Below are positions 9,961 through 19,810 of a stretch of 64,000 nt of DNA, piece after piece. Each line of letters begins with the position of its first letter. Within the stretch, counting starts at the first letter, position 1. The position numbers and the translations under genes were made by a program. Origin of the DNA: Flavobacterium lotistagni (GTDB taxonomy: Bacteria > Bacteroidota > Bacteroidia > Flavobacteriales > Flavobacteriaceae); assembly GCF_011392125.1 (NCBI RefSeq), contig NZ_JAAJBU010000007.1, positions 114,492 to 178,491 on the forward strand, given 5' to 3'. The notes under the pieces are model-generated. The model did not search any database and was not told the origin of the DNA. It saw only the letters and a list, made by a program, of their open reading frames with translations.

Positions 9961-11514
9961 ATGGACCAAATCAAAATACTCTGGGTCGATGACGAAATCG
10001 ATTTGCTCAAACCGCACATTTTATTTTTAGAGAAAAAAGACTATCGCGTGACCACTTGCAACAATGGCCGCGATGCCGTAGACATCTTCGAACAAGGCAA
10101 TTTCGACATTGTGTTCCTCGACGAAAACATGCCTGGAATGAGTGGTCTCGAAACCTTGTCAGAAATCAAGGAAAAAAAATCGTCGACGCCGGTGATCATG
10201 ATTACCAAAAGCGAGGAAGAGTATATTATGGAGGAAGCCATCGGTTCTAAAATCGCCGATTATTTGATTAAACCCGTGAACCCGAACCAAATTTTGCTGA
10301 GCATCAAAAAAAACCTCGACCATTCACGCTTGATCTCTGAAAAAACGACACTCGACTACCAGAAAGAATTCCGCAAAATTGCGATGGAAATGGCCATGGT
10401 CAACTCGTATGAAGAATGGATTGAATGTTATCGGAAACTACTGTTTTGGGAACTCGAACTCGAAAACATCCAAGACCAAAGCATGATCGAAATTCTTGAG
10501 TCGCAGAAAGTTGAAGCCAATATGCAGTTCGGGAAATTCATCGAAAAAAACTATAAAGATTGGTATGTGCCCAAAGCTGATAAGCCGATTCTCTCGCACA
10601 ATTTGTTCCGCGAATTGGTGGTGCCTGAAATCACCAAAAAAGACCGTCCGATTTTGTTTGTGGTCATCGACAACTTGCGATACGACCAGTGGAAAGCTAT
10701 TGAATATGTGGTCGCCAACCATTACAAACTCGAGAAAGAAGTGCCTTACTACGCGATTCTTCCAACGGCGACCCAATATGCCCGAAACGCTATTTTTTCA
10801 GGATTAACGCCACTGGAAATGGAAAAGCAATTTCCGCAATACTGGAAAAACGACGTCGATGAAGGCGGAAAGAATTTACATGAAGCAGAATTTCTAACCG
10901 CGCACCTTAAACGACTGGGTTTGAATATCAAACAGGAATATTTTAAAATCACAAATTTAGCCAACGGAAAAAAACTAGCTGAGAATTTCCGCGCTTTGAA
11001 AGACAACGATTTGGTCACCGTAGTGTATAATTTCGTCGATATGCTTTCCCACGCCAAAACAGAAATGGATGTGGTCAAAGAACTCGCCTCAGACGATAAA
11101 GCTTATCGCTCGCTCACTTTAAGTTGGTTCCGGAATTCGCCGCTGCTGGAAATCATTCAGCAAGCACAAAAACTCGGTTTCAAACTCATTATCACTACCG
11201 ATCACGGCACCATTAACGTGAAAAATCCGTCGAAAGTAATTGGCGATAAAAACACGAGTTTAAACCTGCGCTACAAAACCGGCCGAAGCCTCACTTACGA
11301 AGACCGCGATGTGTATGCCATTCGAGACCCGAAATCAGTAGGGTTGCCGGCTATCAACATGAGCAGTTCTTACATTTTTGCCAAGAACGACTACTTTCTG
11401 GCTTATGTGAACAACTACAATCATTACGTGAGTTATTACCGCAACACTTACCAGCATGGCGGCATTTCACTTGAGGAAATGATTGTGCCTTTGTTGGTTT
11501 TTAATCCGAGGTAA
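9961..11514 (+). CDS. porX: type IX secretion system response regulator PorX
   Basis: 517 residues, the usual length of PorX. N-terminal receiver domain (1-120): acidic pair D10/D11 in WVDDE, phospho-acceptor D54 in VFLDENMPG, T82 and K104 (LIKPVNP). After a helical linker comes a PglZ-type alkaline-phosphatase-fold domain (about 205-517) with VIDNLRYDQW (234-243), a nucleophile-type threonine in LPTATQYAR (around 268-270), and TTDHGTINV. In known systems PorX pairs with the kinase PorY and the sigma factor SigP to control type IX secretion genes, and its effector domain acts on phosphodiester oligonucleotides. No PorY is in the window; PorX genes often stand alone. No -7 match was found upstream. 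Confidence 0.96.
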   Translation: MDQIKILWVDDEIDLLKPHILFLEKKDYRVTTCNNGRDAVDIFEQGNFDIVFLDENMPGMSGLETLSEIKEKKSSTPVIMITKSEEEYIMEEAIGSKIADYLIKPVNPNQILLSIKKNLDHSRLISEKTTLDYQKEFRKIAMEMAMVNSYEEWIECYRKLLFWELELENIQDQSMIEILESQKVEANMQFGKFIEKNYKDWYVPKADKPILSHNLFRELVVPEITKKDRPILFVVIDNLRYDQWKAIEYVVANHYKLEKEVPYYAILPTATQYARNAIFSGLTPLEMEKQFPQYWKNDVDEGGKNLHEAEFLTAHLKRLGLNIKQEYFKITNLANGKKLAENFRALKDNDLVTVVYNFVDMLSHAKTEMDVVKELASDDKAYRSLTLSWFRNSPLLEIIQQAQKLGFKLIITTDHGTINVKNPSKVIGDKNTSLNLRYKTGRSLTYEDRDVYAIRDPKSVGLPAINMSSSYIFAKNDYFLAYVNNYNHYVSYYRNTYQHGGISLEEMIVPLLVFNPR

Positions 11515-11534
11515 ATGATCGATTATCAATTTCA

Positions 11535-11604
11535 GGAGCCGGGAACCTGCTCTACGCTGTAGTCCTCGCTATGCTCCGGGCTGCCGCTGCGATCAGGGCT
11601 AGGC
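11535..11604 (+). repeat. dispersed CCTGCT...ATCAGGGCTAGG element, copy A (short form)
   Basis: Starts AGGAGCCGGGAACCTGCT and ends GCGATCAGGGCTAGG. It follows porX by 20 bases. This copy lacks the ATCTTTT/AAAAGGAT inner stem seen in four other copies. Confidence 0.75.
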
Positions 11605-11713
11605 CTGTCGGGAAACCGGATGCAATTCCAACAACCAACAACTATCCACCATTGTGTTGAAAAATACCTTAATAAGCCAACTTTAGCTTTTAAAAAACCG
11701 ATAGATTTTGAAC

Positions 11714-11721
11714 TAATTTTG
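11714..11721 (+). promoter_or_regulatory. possible -7 element of tsaE
   Basis: TAATTTTG matches TAnnTTTG, 25 bases before the ATG at 11747. The -33 position has TTT and not TTG. Confidence 0.45.
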
Positions 11722-11746
11722 ACGGCGATACAATTGCAAACTCAAA

Positions 11747-12154
11747 ATGAAAATCATATTTTCTCTCGATGAAATCCACTTGGCGGCCCAACAAATCATC
11801 GATAGCAGCCCTAAAAAAGTCATGCTGTTCTACGGTGAAATGGGCGCCGGAAAAACCACGCTAATCAAAGCGATTGCACGAAAATTGGGCGTTCACGACA
11901 CCACCAGCAGCCCGACCTTTTCGTTGGTCAACGAGTACCTGAGCGACACCGACGACTTGGTGTATCACTTCGATATGTACCGACTCAAAAACGAGAACGA
12001 AGCCTACGACATGGGCATGGACGAATACCTTTATTCTGACCACTGGTGCCTGATTGAATGGCCCGAGAAAATCCCGACTTTGATTCCGCACGACCACAGC
12101 ACGATTAAAATAAAAGCCTTGCCCGACGGCCAGCGCGAAGTAGAATTGCGATAA
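11747..12154 (+). CDS. tsaE: tRNA threonylcarbamoyladenosine biosynthesis ATPase TsaE
   Basis: 135-residue P-loop ATPase that, with TsaB and TsaD, completes the t6A37 modification of ANN-decoding tRNAs in the cytosol. Walker A GEMGAGKT at 30-37, the TSSPTFSLVNEY segment, the YHFDMYRL stretch with the conserved D, and CLIEWPEK near the end are all hallmark TsaE motifs, and the length is right. It stands before alanine dehydrogenase with a 78-base gap; the two have no obvious functional link. Confidence 0.95.
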   Translation: MKIIFSLDEIHLAAQQIIDSSPKKVMLFYGEMGAGKTTLIKAIARKLGVHDTTSSPTFSLVNEYLSDTDDLVYHFDMYRLKNENEAYDMGMDEYLYSDHWCLIEWPEKIPTLIPHDHSTIKIKALPDGQREVELR

Positions 12155-12232
12155 AATCAGTGGCCTAGCCTGAAAAAGTTGGCGGGTTTGAACCTTTTTT
12201 ATAATTTAGACCGAAATTAGCAAACCGGCACC

Positions 12233-13426
12233 ATGGCGTTAACTCCGTTTACCAAGCAGCAACTGCTTCCGCAAGAAGAAAAACTTGAAATCGCAAAACA
12301 CAAAAGCGAACTGTTTATAGGTATTCCCAAGGAAACCAGTTACCAAGAACGACGGATTTGTCTCACACCCGATGCTGTCAATTCGCTTACTTCACATGGG
12401 CACCGCGTCATGCTCGAAGCCGGAGCCGGGCTCAGCGCCAGTTACACCGACAAAGAATACAGCGATGCCGGAGCCGAAATCACCAACGATACTAAAAAAG
12501 TTTTAAGCTGCCCTATTCTACTCAAAGTCGAACCGCTCACCCGAGAGGAAATTAAAATGGTCAATCCTGAAACTATTGTTATTTCGGCCATCCAACTCAA
12601 AACCCGCAAAAAAGAATACTTCGACGTACTCATGAAAAAGAAAGTCACCGCTTTGGCTTTCGAATATATCAAAGACGAAGATGGTTCGTATCCGGCAGTG
12701 AAATCCTTGAGCGAAATAGCAGGAACGGCCTCGATGCTCATTTCCTCTGAACTGATGATCAACAACCAATTCGGAAAAGGCTTGCTTTTTGGCAATATCA
12801 CCGGAGTGCCACCTACAGAAGTCGTCATTTTAGGCGCAGGAACAGTGGGCGAATTTGCCGCTAAAACCGCTACTGCCTTAGGTGCGAACGTAAAGGTTTT
12901 TGATAATTCCATCACAAAATTAAGACGGCTACAAAACAATTTGACCCAACGCATCTTTACTTCAACCATCCAACCCAAAGCGCTACTAAAAGCGTTACGC
13001 CGTTGTGATGTGGCTATCGGAGCCATGCGCGGCAAAGAACGTTGTCCGGTAGTGGTCACTGAAAACATGGTCGAACACATGAAAAAAGGAGCCGTAATTG
13101 TCGATGTTAGTATTGATACCGGCGGTTGTTTCGAAACTTCTGAAGTCACTACGCACGAAGTTCCCACTTTCATCAAACACGACGTCATTCATTACTGTGT
13201 GCCCAACATTCCGTCGCGTTATTCCAAAACCGCTTCTTTATCCATCAGCAATATCATTACACCATACCTGATTCAAATTGCCGAAGATGGCGGCATCGAA
13301 AGCGCTATTCGTTGCAACAAAGGCCTTAAAAACGGAGTATATCTTTACCATGGCATTCTGACCAACAAAGCCATAGGCGATTGGTTTGACCTGCCCGACA
13401 GCGACATCAATTTAATTGTATTTTAA
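12233..13426 (+). CDS. ald: alanine dehydrogenase
   Basis: 397 residues. NAD-dependent enzyme that interconverts L-alanine and pyruvate plus ammonia. The N-terminal catalytic half carries IGIPKETSYQERRICLTPDA (the family GxPKExxxxExRVaLtP signature with the substrate-binding Arg) and the Rossmann half has VILGAGTVGEFAAKTATALG (dinucleotide-binding GxGxxG). There is an extra N-terminal segment of about 25 residues (MALTPFTKQQLLPQEEKLEI) before the domain, as far as I know common in Bacteroidota members. Saccharopine/lysine and transhydrogenase relatives share the fold, but the fully conserved alanine dehydrogenase N-terminus favours this call. Confidence 0.9.
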   Translation: MALTPFTKQQLLPQEEKLEIAKHKSELFIGIPKETSYQERRICLTPDAVNSLTSHGHRVMLEAGAGLSASYTDKEYSDAGAEITNDTKKVLSCPILLKVEPLTREEIKMVNPETIVISAIQLKTRKKEYFDVLMKKKVTALAFEYIKDEDGSYPAVKSLSEIAGTASMLISSELMINNQFGKGLLFGNITGVPPTEVVILGAGTVGEFAAKTATALGANVKVFDNSITKLRRLQNNLTQRIFTSTIQPKALLKALRRCDVAIGAMRGKERCPVVVTENMVEHMKKGAVIVDVSIDTGGCFETSEVTTHEVPTFIKHDVIHYCVPNIPSRYSKTASLSISNIITPYLIQIAEDGGIESAIRCNKGLKNGVYLYHGILTNKAIGDWFDLPDSDINLIVF

Positions 13427-13447
13427 GCAAACTTTGCCATACATTTG
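13416..13447 (+). promoter_or_regulatory. promoter of the DUF4258 gene
   Basis: TTG at 13416-13418 and TACATTTG at 13440-13447 with a 21-base spacer, the full Bacteroidota sigma-A form. The predicted start of transcription is about 13452, giving a leader of about 23 nt. The -33 part lies within the last codons of ald. Confidence 0.65.
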
Positions 13448-13474
13448 CGGCCGAAACTTTAGCTTCAAATTCAA

Positions 13475-13858
13475 ATGAGATTACGCCACCGCTTTGCCTA
13501 TTATTTAGTCGGATTTACTTTAGGACTTTTCTTTATTACAGCGATGTTTATCGGAAAAGATACCCGTTGCAATTATTTTCCCAATGCGCGCGTGTTGAAC
13601 AATTTGCGCAACAAACCCTTTGAGTATTCAGCAAAAGCCCAAGAAATTCTCGCCCAAAACTGGATAGACAGCACCGACATCAAAAATACCTTGACTTATG
13701 GCGACGTCGACTTCGACCGCAGCAACATTGAAGTAGGCAACGGAAAACGCTACATCATTGAAGGGAAAACAACTAAAAACCAACCCATTACACTGGAAGT
13801 AATCAACTACGAGAACAAAGCCGTGCTGACTAATATTAGTAAGTTGGGGCAAAAATAA
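13475..13858 (+). CDS. DUF4258 domain-containing protein
   Basis: 127 residues. One N-terminal transmembrane helix (YYLVGFTLGLFFITAMFIG) followed by a small soluble domain that ends in the DUF4258 pattern: NTLTYGDVDFDRSNIEVGNG, then KRYIIEG and ITLEVINYENKAVLTNI, a beta-rich fold related to small toxin-like or RNase-like domains in other families. A function in this membrane-anchored form is not established. It has its own promoter. Confidence 0.75.
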   Translation: MRLRHRFAYYLVGFTLGLFFITAMFIGKDTRCNYFPNARVLNNLRNKPFEYSAKAQEILAQNWIDSTDIKNTLTYGDVDFDRSNIEVGNGKRYIIEGKTTKNQPITLEVINYENKAVLTNISKLGQK

Positions 13859-13919
13859 TGGCGAAATATTGCCGCCGCACCAAATTTAATTTCTGTCTCC
13901 GATAAGGAAAATTATTGTT

Positions 13920-13927
13920 TATATTTG
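13920..13927 (+). promoter_or_regulatory. -7 element of the type B cargo operon at 14-19.7 kb
   Basis: TATATTTG matches TAnnTTTG and sits 50 bases before ATG 13978. Because it would lie inside any extended reading frame starting at 13915, it supports the downstream start. Confidence 0.5.
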
Positions 13928-13977
13928 AAAAATCAAGAGTCAATTTTGAGTCTCTAATATTCATTACAATAATTGCT

Positions 13978-16899
13978 ATGGCGAAAAATTACGCTTTTTG
14001 GATATTGATTTTACTAGGCTGTTGGACTGTTAAGGCACAAAACCTCATCAACAACGGAGACTTTGAAAGCGGCAGCAACGGCGTGGGTTTCAATATCAAC
14101 AGTTCTTTTTACAACGAAATTACGGCTCCATTTTCAGGCAATACCCAACCGGGCAATTATGCGGTAACAAATAATCCGCAGCCGATGAACACCAACTTTT
14201 TCATTTCTGGTGGCGATCATACTTCAGGAACCGGAAAAATGCTCGTCGTTGATGCTACCTCTACTGGCGGCGCCCAACGTTTCTGGCGAGCGGGTAGTAA
14301 TGGCGGCGGGGTTTGCGGGCTTACTGTAGGGGTGAATTACACTTTTAGTTTTTGGGTGAAATCAGTTTCAACACAAGTTTCCGGCCCAGCGACTCAAGCT
14401 GATTTTGGTTACCAGGTAATTGGCGCGAGCAATTTTACCCTTATTTCGGGAAGCAACACGGCGCCTTTACCGGCACAAGGTTGGCAGCAAATCGTTCATA
14501 CCTTCACCGCAACCAATAACTGTGTCAACATCGAAATCTGGGACAACAATACCGCAGCAATAGGTAACGATTTTGCCGTGGATGATTTTTCGCTGACTGG
14601 TCCGCCGCAGCCTTTTACATTAAATTATTCCGTTGTCAATCCTTCGTGTTTGGCGATAGCAGACGGAAGTATCGTTGGTTACGGTTCTGGCGGAAATCCT
14701 CCGTATGTTTATACTTTAAGCGGTCCGAACGGCAATCAAATCAATGGCACGGGAATTTTCACGGGTTTGGCTACCGGAACTTATTCATTAAATATTTTAG
14801 AAGGCGCTGACGGAGAAATCACTATCAACAACATTATACTGTCTTTTCCGCCTGGGCTAACGGTAAGCAATCCGGTTTCGATTTGCCCTAACGCAAGCAC
14901 CACTTTGACCGTTAGCGGTGGCTCAAGTTATACTTGGTCTTCAGTTCCGTTTGATGATTCGTTGGTGACCAATGTCCAGAATCCGACGGTTTCGCCCGAT
15001 CAGACCACTACTTACACCGTGGTTTCTTCAAGTATTAACAGCCGCAATTTGGTTTACAACGGAGATTTTTCTTTAGGAAATGTTGGCTTTGTGACTGATT
15101 ATAACTACTTAAATCCCGTGAATCCAAACGGTGCGCAAAGAGCTTACGGTATCACTACCAATGCGAATTTATGGTCGAATTTTTTCTCTAATTGTACCGA
15201 TCATACCATCGGAACAGGAAATATGCTTATCGTGGACGGATCGAATATCAATGCCGGAAATGACCGCGTTTGGTGCCAAACTATTCCGGTAATCCCGAAC
15301 CAGAATTACACCTTTAATTATTGGGTACAAACCGTAGCTTTACCTTCGGTAGCGAATTTAGCAACAGTAATTAATGGACAAACTCTAGCTACACAGACTG
15401 CTCCGTCTACCACCTGTAATTGGCAACTGCGTTCTTACACCTGGAATTCAGGCACCAACACTATGGCGCAAATTTGTATCTACAACCGCAATACAGAAGC
15501 TACTGGAAATGATTTTGCGCTCGACGATATTAGTTTCACCCCACCTCCAACCACTTGTAATTTATCGGCATCGGTAGTGGTCACGGTCAGTAACGGAACC
15601 ATACCTGATTTCCCTACTACTCTAAGTCTTTGTCAAGGTGCTCTGGTTCCGTCATTGGAAACAACATCGCCGAACGGAATCTCTGGAACTTGGACGCCTA
15701 GTACCATTGACAATAACACTTCCGGCACTTATGAATTTCAGCCTAATGCCAACCAATGCGCAACCAACTTAACTTTGCAAGTAACCGTAAACGAACCCGT
15801 TGTTCCCACTTTCAATATCACTAACCCGATTTGCGAAGGAACCACCACCAGTCCGTTACCCACAATTTCGCTAAATAATATTGCGGGTGTATGGACACCG
15901 GAATTCGACAATACACAAACTACGTTATACACTTTCAATCCAGCACCAGACCAATGTGGTGGCAGCGCCTTCTTTGAATTGTCTGTAGATCCGCCAGTGG
16001 TTCCAACTTTCTCCCCTATAGGCGCATTTTGTAAAGGAAAAGTCATTAACGATCCGTTGCCGCAGTTTTCTACGAATGGCATTTCGGGAAGCTGGACGCC
16101 CATTTTCAATACGGAACAAACCACTACTTATACTTTCACCCCTGATGCCGGACAATGTGCCACCACTACTACTCTAGAAGTGGTTATTGTGGAATCGAAC
16201 TTGACCCCTACTTTTAATTTCGGCCCAAATATAACTACTTGCTTCAGACCGATTGAGGAAGTGCCACCGGCTTTATTGCCCGAAATATCAGACAATGGTA
16301 TTCCTGGATATTGGACACCGGCTAGTATTAACTATTCGCTTCTCGGGGTTTCTGAATATGTTTTTACACCGATCGTAAATACTTGCGCCTCTAATTTTGT
16401 ATTGAGCGTCAATGTGGTTGAAGCACCTGATTTTATTGTTAATTCGGGTTGTGTAGGTGATGATTTTGTATTGAGTGTTACCGTATTCGAAATCAAGGAA
16501 AACAGTAATTTCACTTGGTACAATGAGCAGAATGAAATCATTGGAAATCAAGCCTCGGTTATCATCACTGAGAAAGGAAAATACAAAGTCGTGAAAGAAA
16601 CCAACGGCTGTGTCAAAGAAAAAATCATTGATGTGTCGAGTGTGTATTGCAAAATCCCGAAAGGCATTTCTCCGAATGATGACACACTTAACGACTATTT
16701 CGACCTGACCAATTTAAACGTGAAACAACTTCAGATTTACAACCGTTACGGCACGGAAGTCTATTCAAAAACGGGTTACAAAAAAGAATGGGACGGAAAA
16801 ACCAACAGCGGAAAAACCTTACCCGACGGTACTTACTATTATGTAATCGATTTTGAAAACGCACCAACAAAAACCGGCTGGGTTTACATCAACAAATAA
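13978..16899 (+). CDS. large T9SS type B cargo protein (gliding motility-associated C-terminal domain)
   Basis: 973 residues from ATG 13978, which places signal peptide MAKNYAFWILILLGCWTVKAQ at the very start. Order: two carbohydrate-binding-like beta domains (about 20-205 and 360-530, both with the NLI/VYNGDFS...GN start and a NTxAxGNDFAxDDxSF end), separated by an SprB-like repeat (PSCLAIADGSIVGYGSGGNP). Then about four 65-residue Ig-like repeats of the form 'PTF...IC.G....P.LP..S.NGI.G.WTP...Y.FTP..GQCA' (about 545-840), and a type B sorting tail with PKGISPNDDTLNDYFDL and LPDGTYYYVIDFEN. Type B cargo stays attached to the cell surface and generally needs a PorP/SprF partner, which is the next gene. 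It is likely a surface adhesin. Confidence 0.88.
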   Translation: MAKNYAFWILILLGCWTVKAQNLINNGDFESGSNGVGFNINSSFYNEITAPFSGNTQPGNYAVTNNPQPMNTNFFISGGDHTSGTGKMLVVDATSTGGAQRFWRAGSNGGGVCGLTVGVNYTFSFWVKSVSTQVSGPATQADFGYQVIGASNFTLISGSNTAPLPAQGWQQIVHTFTATNNCVNIEIWDNNTAAIGNDFAVDDFSLTGPPQPFTLNYSVVNPSCLAIADGSIVGYGSGGNPPYVYTLSGPNGNQINGTGIFTGLATGTYSLNILEGADGEITINNIILSFPPGLTVSNPVSICPNASTTLTVSGGSSYTWSSVPFDDSLVTNVQNPTVSPDQTTTYTVVSSSINSRNLVYNGDFSLGNVGFVTDYNYLNPVNPNGAQRAYGITTNANLWSNFFSNCTDHTIGTGNMLIVDGSNINAGNDRVWCQTIPVIPNQNYTFNYWVQTVALPSVANLATVINGQTLATQTAPSTTCNWQLRSYTWNSGTNTMAQICIYNRNTEATGNDFALDDISFTPPPTTCNLSASVVVTVSNGTIPDFPTTLSLCQGALVPSLETTSPNGISGTWTPSTIDNNTSGTYEFQPNANQCATNLTLQVTVNEPVVPTFNITNPICEGTTTSPLPTISLNNIAGVWTPEFDNTQTTLYTFNPAPDQCGGSAFFELSVDPPVVPTFSPIGAFCKGKVINDPLPQFSTNGISGSWTPIFNTEQTTTYTFTPDAGQCATTTTLEVVIVESNLTPTFNFGPNITTCFRPIEEVPPALLPEISDNGIPGYWTPASINYSLLGVSEYVFTPIVNTCASNFVLSVNVVEAPDFIVNSGCVGDDFVLSVTVFEIKENSNFTWYNEQNEIIGNQASVIITEKGKYKVVKETNGCVKEKIIDVSSVYCKIPKGISPNDDTLNDYFDLTNLNVKQLQIYNRYGTEVYSKTGYKKEWDGKTNSGKTLPDGTYYYVIDFENAPTKTGWVYINK

Positions 16900-16908
16900 T
16901 CAAACGAA

Positions 16909-17835
16909 ATGAAAAACACGTTCAAAGCCATCGCCATTTTACTGATTCTTTTCAGCCTCGACGCCCAAGCCCAGCAAGATCCACACTATACGCAATATAT
17001 GTACAACATGAACGTGATTAACCCGGCCTATGCGGGCTCTAAAGAGAATCTTTCTTTTGGATTGCTTTACCGCAAGCAATGGGTAGATATCGAAGATGCT
17101 CCGGCGACGTTCTCGTTTTCAGGATCAACTCCAGTGGGTAAAAATGTCGGAATCGGTCTTTCGGTGATTTCCGATAAGATTGGGCCGGTGGAGGAAAACA
17201 ATGTGTATGGTGATTTCTCTTACACACTGAATTTGGGTGGTGAGCACCGTTTGGCTTTCGGTTTGAAGGCTGGAGCGACTTTCCATAAAGTAGGTTTGTT
17301 CAGCGAAATCGGAGACGGAAATGTTCCGGATTTGAACGACCCGGCTTTTCAGGAAAACACCAGCAATACGTTTTTGAACATCGGCTCTGGGGTTTTCTAT
17401 TACACCCAGAAATACTATGTGGCGTTCTCGGTGCCAAATATTCTCAAATCGACGCATTTGGATTATAACGGAAGAAAATTCGGAGATGAAACCTCACACT
17501 ATTTCTTGACCGGAGGTTACGTTTTCGATTTGAGCGAGAACACCAAATTCAAGCCTTTTGCGATGGTCAAATCAGCTTTTGGCGCGCCGGTTTCTTATGA
17601 TATCTCGACCAACTTCTTGTTCAATCAAAAGTTCGAAGTCGGTGCTACTTACCGCAAGGAAGACAGTTTTGGCGCCATGGTCAATTATGCGATTAGTCCG
17701 AACCTCAGAATCGGCTATGCGTATGACCACATCATCTCGGATTTGAAAGTTACCACACCATCTTCACACGAAGTTATTTTGTTATTCGATCTGAACTTCC
17801 CGAAAAAAGTATCACAATCACCTAGATATTTCTAA
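16909..17835 (+). CDS. PorP/SprF family type IX secretion membrane protein
   Basis: 308 residues with signal peptide MKNTFKAIAILLILFSLDAQAQ, followed by the family opening QDPHYTQYMYNMNVINPAYAGS and a run of amphipathic beta-strands expected to form an outer-membrane barrel (about 14 strands), ending in SHEVILLFDLNF. PorP/SprF proteins help export or anchor specific type B cargo (SprF with SprB in Flavobacterium johnsoniae). Here it begins 9 bases after the type B adhesin gene and is followed by an OmpA-type gene after 12 bases, the classical three-gene set. Confidence 0.92.
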   Translation: MKNTFKAIAILLILFSLDAQAQQDPHYTQYMYNMNVINPAYAGSKENLSFGLLYRKQWVDIEDAPATFSFSGSTPVGKNVGIGLSVISDKIGPVEENNVYGDFSYTLNLGGEHRLAFGLKAGATFHKVGLFSEIGDGNVPDLNDPAFQENTSNTFLNIGSGVFYYTQKYYVAFSVPNILKSTHLDYNGRKFGDETSHYFLTGGYVFDLSENTKFKPFAMVKSAFGAPVSYDISTNFLFNQKFEVGATYRKEDSFGAMVNYAISPNLRIGYAYDHIISDLKVTTPSSHEVILLFDLNFPKKVSQSPRYF

Positions 17836-17847
17836 AACCAACCTTTC

Positions 17848-19716
17848 ATGAAAAAAACCATCATCGCTTTTAGTTTTTCCCTGTTCAGTTACGGACTGTT
17901 GGCTCAAAATTCCGTAACCCAAAAGGCCGACCAATATTTTAATCAATATGAATATGTTAGTGCCGCTGAAGCCTATCTGAAGTTGGTTGAAAACGGCAAG
18001 GCAGACGGTTACGTTTATAAACAACTTGCCGACAGTTATTTCAATATGTTCAATACTACCGAAGCTGCAAAATGGTACGCGAAAGCCACCCAAACCAAAC
18101 AAGATGCGGAAACCTATTACCGCTATGCACAAATGCTCAAAGCCAACGGCAAATACGAAGAAGCGAACAAACAAATGCAAAAATTTGCAGACCAAGCCCC
18201 GAACGACCAAAGGGCCAAAGCTTTTAAAGAAAATCCGAATTATGTTCCGAAGCTTTTTGATCTTTCTAAGCTTTATGAAGTCAAAACCGGAAGTTTCAAT
18301 TCAGACAAATCTGACTTCGGTGCCTTACTGAACAACAATCAGCTGTACTTTACCAGTTCGCGCAATAATTCCCGCAAAGATTACGGTTGGAACAAAGAGC
18401 CTTTCTTAGATTTATACCAAGCAGATTTCAACGCAGACCAAACCATCGCCAATGTGCGCAACATCACTGAACTCAATTCTAAATACCACGACGGCCCGGC
18501 AACATTGAGTGCTGACGGTAATACGATGTATTTTGCGAGCGACAGTTTCCGCGAATCTTCGTTTGAGAAAGACAGCAAAAACAAACTCAAACTAGGTAGA
18601 AACAACTTGTTCGTGACAACAAAATCAGGCGGTAGCTGGGGCAAACCAGTTTCATTACCTTTTAACAGCAGCGAATACTCTACCAGTAACCCGAGTTTAA
18701 GCCGCGATGGTAAAACACTTTACTTTTCGTCTAATATGCCCGGAAGCTTGGGTGGTGTCGATATCTGGAAAGTAGCCGTCAATGCCGATGGAAGCTACGG
18801 AAAACCTGAGAATCTGGGAGCCAAAATAAATACCGAAGGCAACGAGAGTTTCCCATTTATCGCCGATGACAACACTACACTTTTTTATGCTTCGAGCGGA
18901 AAACCCGGACTTGGTGGTTTAGACATTTTTCAGGCCGATTTGAGCAAAGGCTCCGAAGCAGTCAATCTCGGAAAACCCATCAATACTGAAAAAGATGACT
19001 TTGCTTTCACCTTCGACAAAAGCCAAAACATCGGATTTCTCTCAAGTAACCGCGATGGCAACGATGACATTTTTGAAGTTCATACCATTTGCAATGTCGA
19101 TGTAGTGACGGTAGTGACCAATGCTAAAACCGGAGCGATTCTGGCCAACGCCAACGTTTCGATATTAGATGATAAAAAGAATGTCATCGCCACACAAACC
19201 AGCAACGATAAAGGCGAAGTAACTTACAAAGTAGATTGTAACAAAGCCTACGCAATTATGGCAGCCAAAGACGGTTTTGAAAGCAACTCATTCGAAGTAG
19301 CCAAAAGCAAAGGCGGAACCTTCAATGTGAGCGCGCCGCTTCAACCGATTGATGTGATTGTCACCGAAACCGAGATTGTGCTCAAACCGATTTTCTTCGA
19401 ATACAATAAAAGTAATATCACCCAAGAAGGCGCTTTCGAGCTAGATAAATTGGTGCAAGTGATGAAAAACAACGAAAAACTGGTGATTCTTGCCAAAGCA
19501 CACACCGATAATCGAGGCAGCGATACCTATAACCTAAGTCTGTCTGACCGTCGGGCCAAAGCTACTGCGCAGTATGTAATTTCCAAAGGAATTGCTGCCC
19601 ACCGAATTTCAGGCAAAGGAATGGGCGAAACCGAGCCGAAAATTGATTGCAAGGAAAATTGCACAGAAGAAGACCACGCTGCCAACCGCCGTTCAGAATT
19701 TTTGATTGTGAAATAG
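17848..19716 (+). CDS. OmpA family protein with TPR-like, PD40 and peptidoglycan-binding domains
   Basis: 622 residues with signal peptide (MKKTIIAFSFSLFSYGLLAQ). Domains in order: a TPR-like helical region (20-120), a PD40/WD40-like beta-propeller region (about 145-410) with repeated signatures such as PSLSRDGKTLYFSSNMPG and GNESFPFIADDNTT, a carboxypeptidase-regulatory-like beta-sandwich (about 420-500), and a C-terminal OmpA domain (about 515-622) with the peptidoglycan-binding AHTDNRGSDTYNLSLSDRRA. This layout resembles PorE-type proteins, which link the outer-membrane type IX machinery to the cell wall. It is the third gene of the adhesin/PorP operon. Confidence 0.9.
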   Translation: MKKTIIAFSFSLFSYGLLAQNSVTQKADQYFNQYEYVSAAEAYLKLVENGKADGYVYKQLADSYFNMFNTTEAAKWYAKATQTKQDAETYYRYAQMLKANGKYEEANKQMQKFADQAPNDQRAKAFKENPNYVPKLFDLSKLYEVKTGSFNSDKSDFGALLNNNQLYFTSSRNNSRKDYGWNKEPFLDLYQADFNADQTIANVRNITELNSKYHDGPATLSADGNTMYFASDSFRESSFEKDSKNKLKLGRNNLFVTTKSGGSWGKPVSLPFNSSEYSTSNPSLSRDGKTLYFSSNMPGSLGGVDIWKVAVNADGSYGKPENLGAKINTEGNESFPFIADDNTTLFYASSGKPGLGGLDIFQADLSKGSEAVNLGKPINTEKDDFAFTFDKSQNIGFLSSNRDGNDDIFEVHTICNVDVVTVVTNAKTGAILANANVSILDDKKNVIATQTSNDKGEVTYKVDCNKAYAIMAAKDGFESNSFEVAKSKGGTFNVSAPLQPIDVIVTETEIVLKPIFFEYNKSNITQEGAFELDKLVQVMKNNEKLVILAKAHTDNRGSDTYNLSLSDRRAKATAQYVISKGIAAHRISGKGMGETEPKIDCKENCTEEDHAANRRSEFLIVK

Positions 19717-19810
19717 AATCATCTTTTAGAAAAGAGAAATATTGCTTCTAAAATATATTGATTTAGAGATAATTATACTATTTTTACGCACCACAAGTTA
19801 AAATTACATC

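Noticed and set aside
12442..13188. 248-residue open frame on the minus strand opposite alanine dehydrogenase
   Set aside because: It is the complement of a clearly conserved enzyme, shows no domain and begins and ends inside it.
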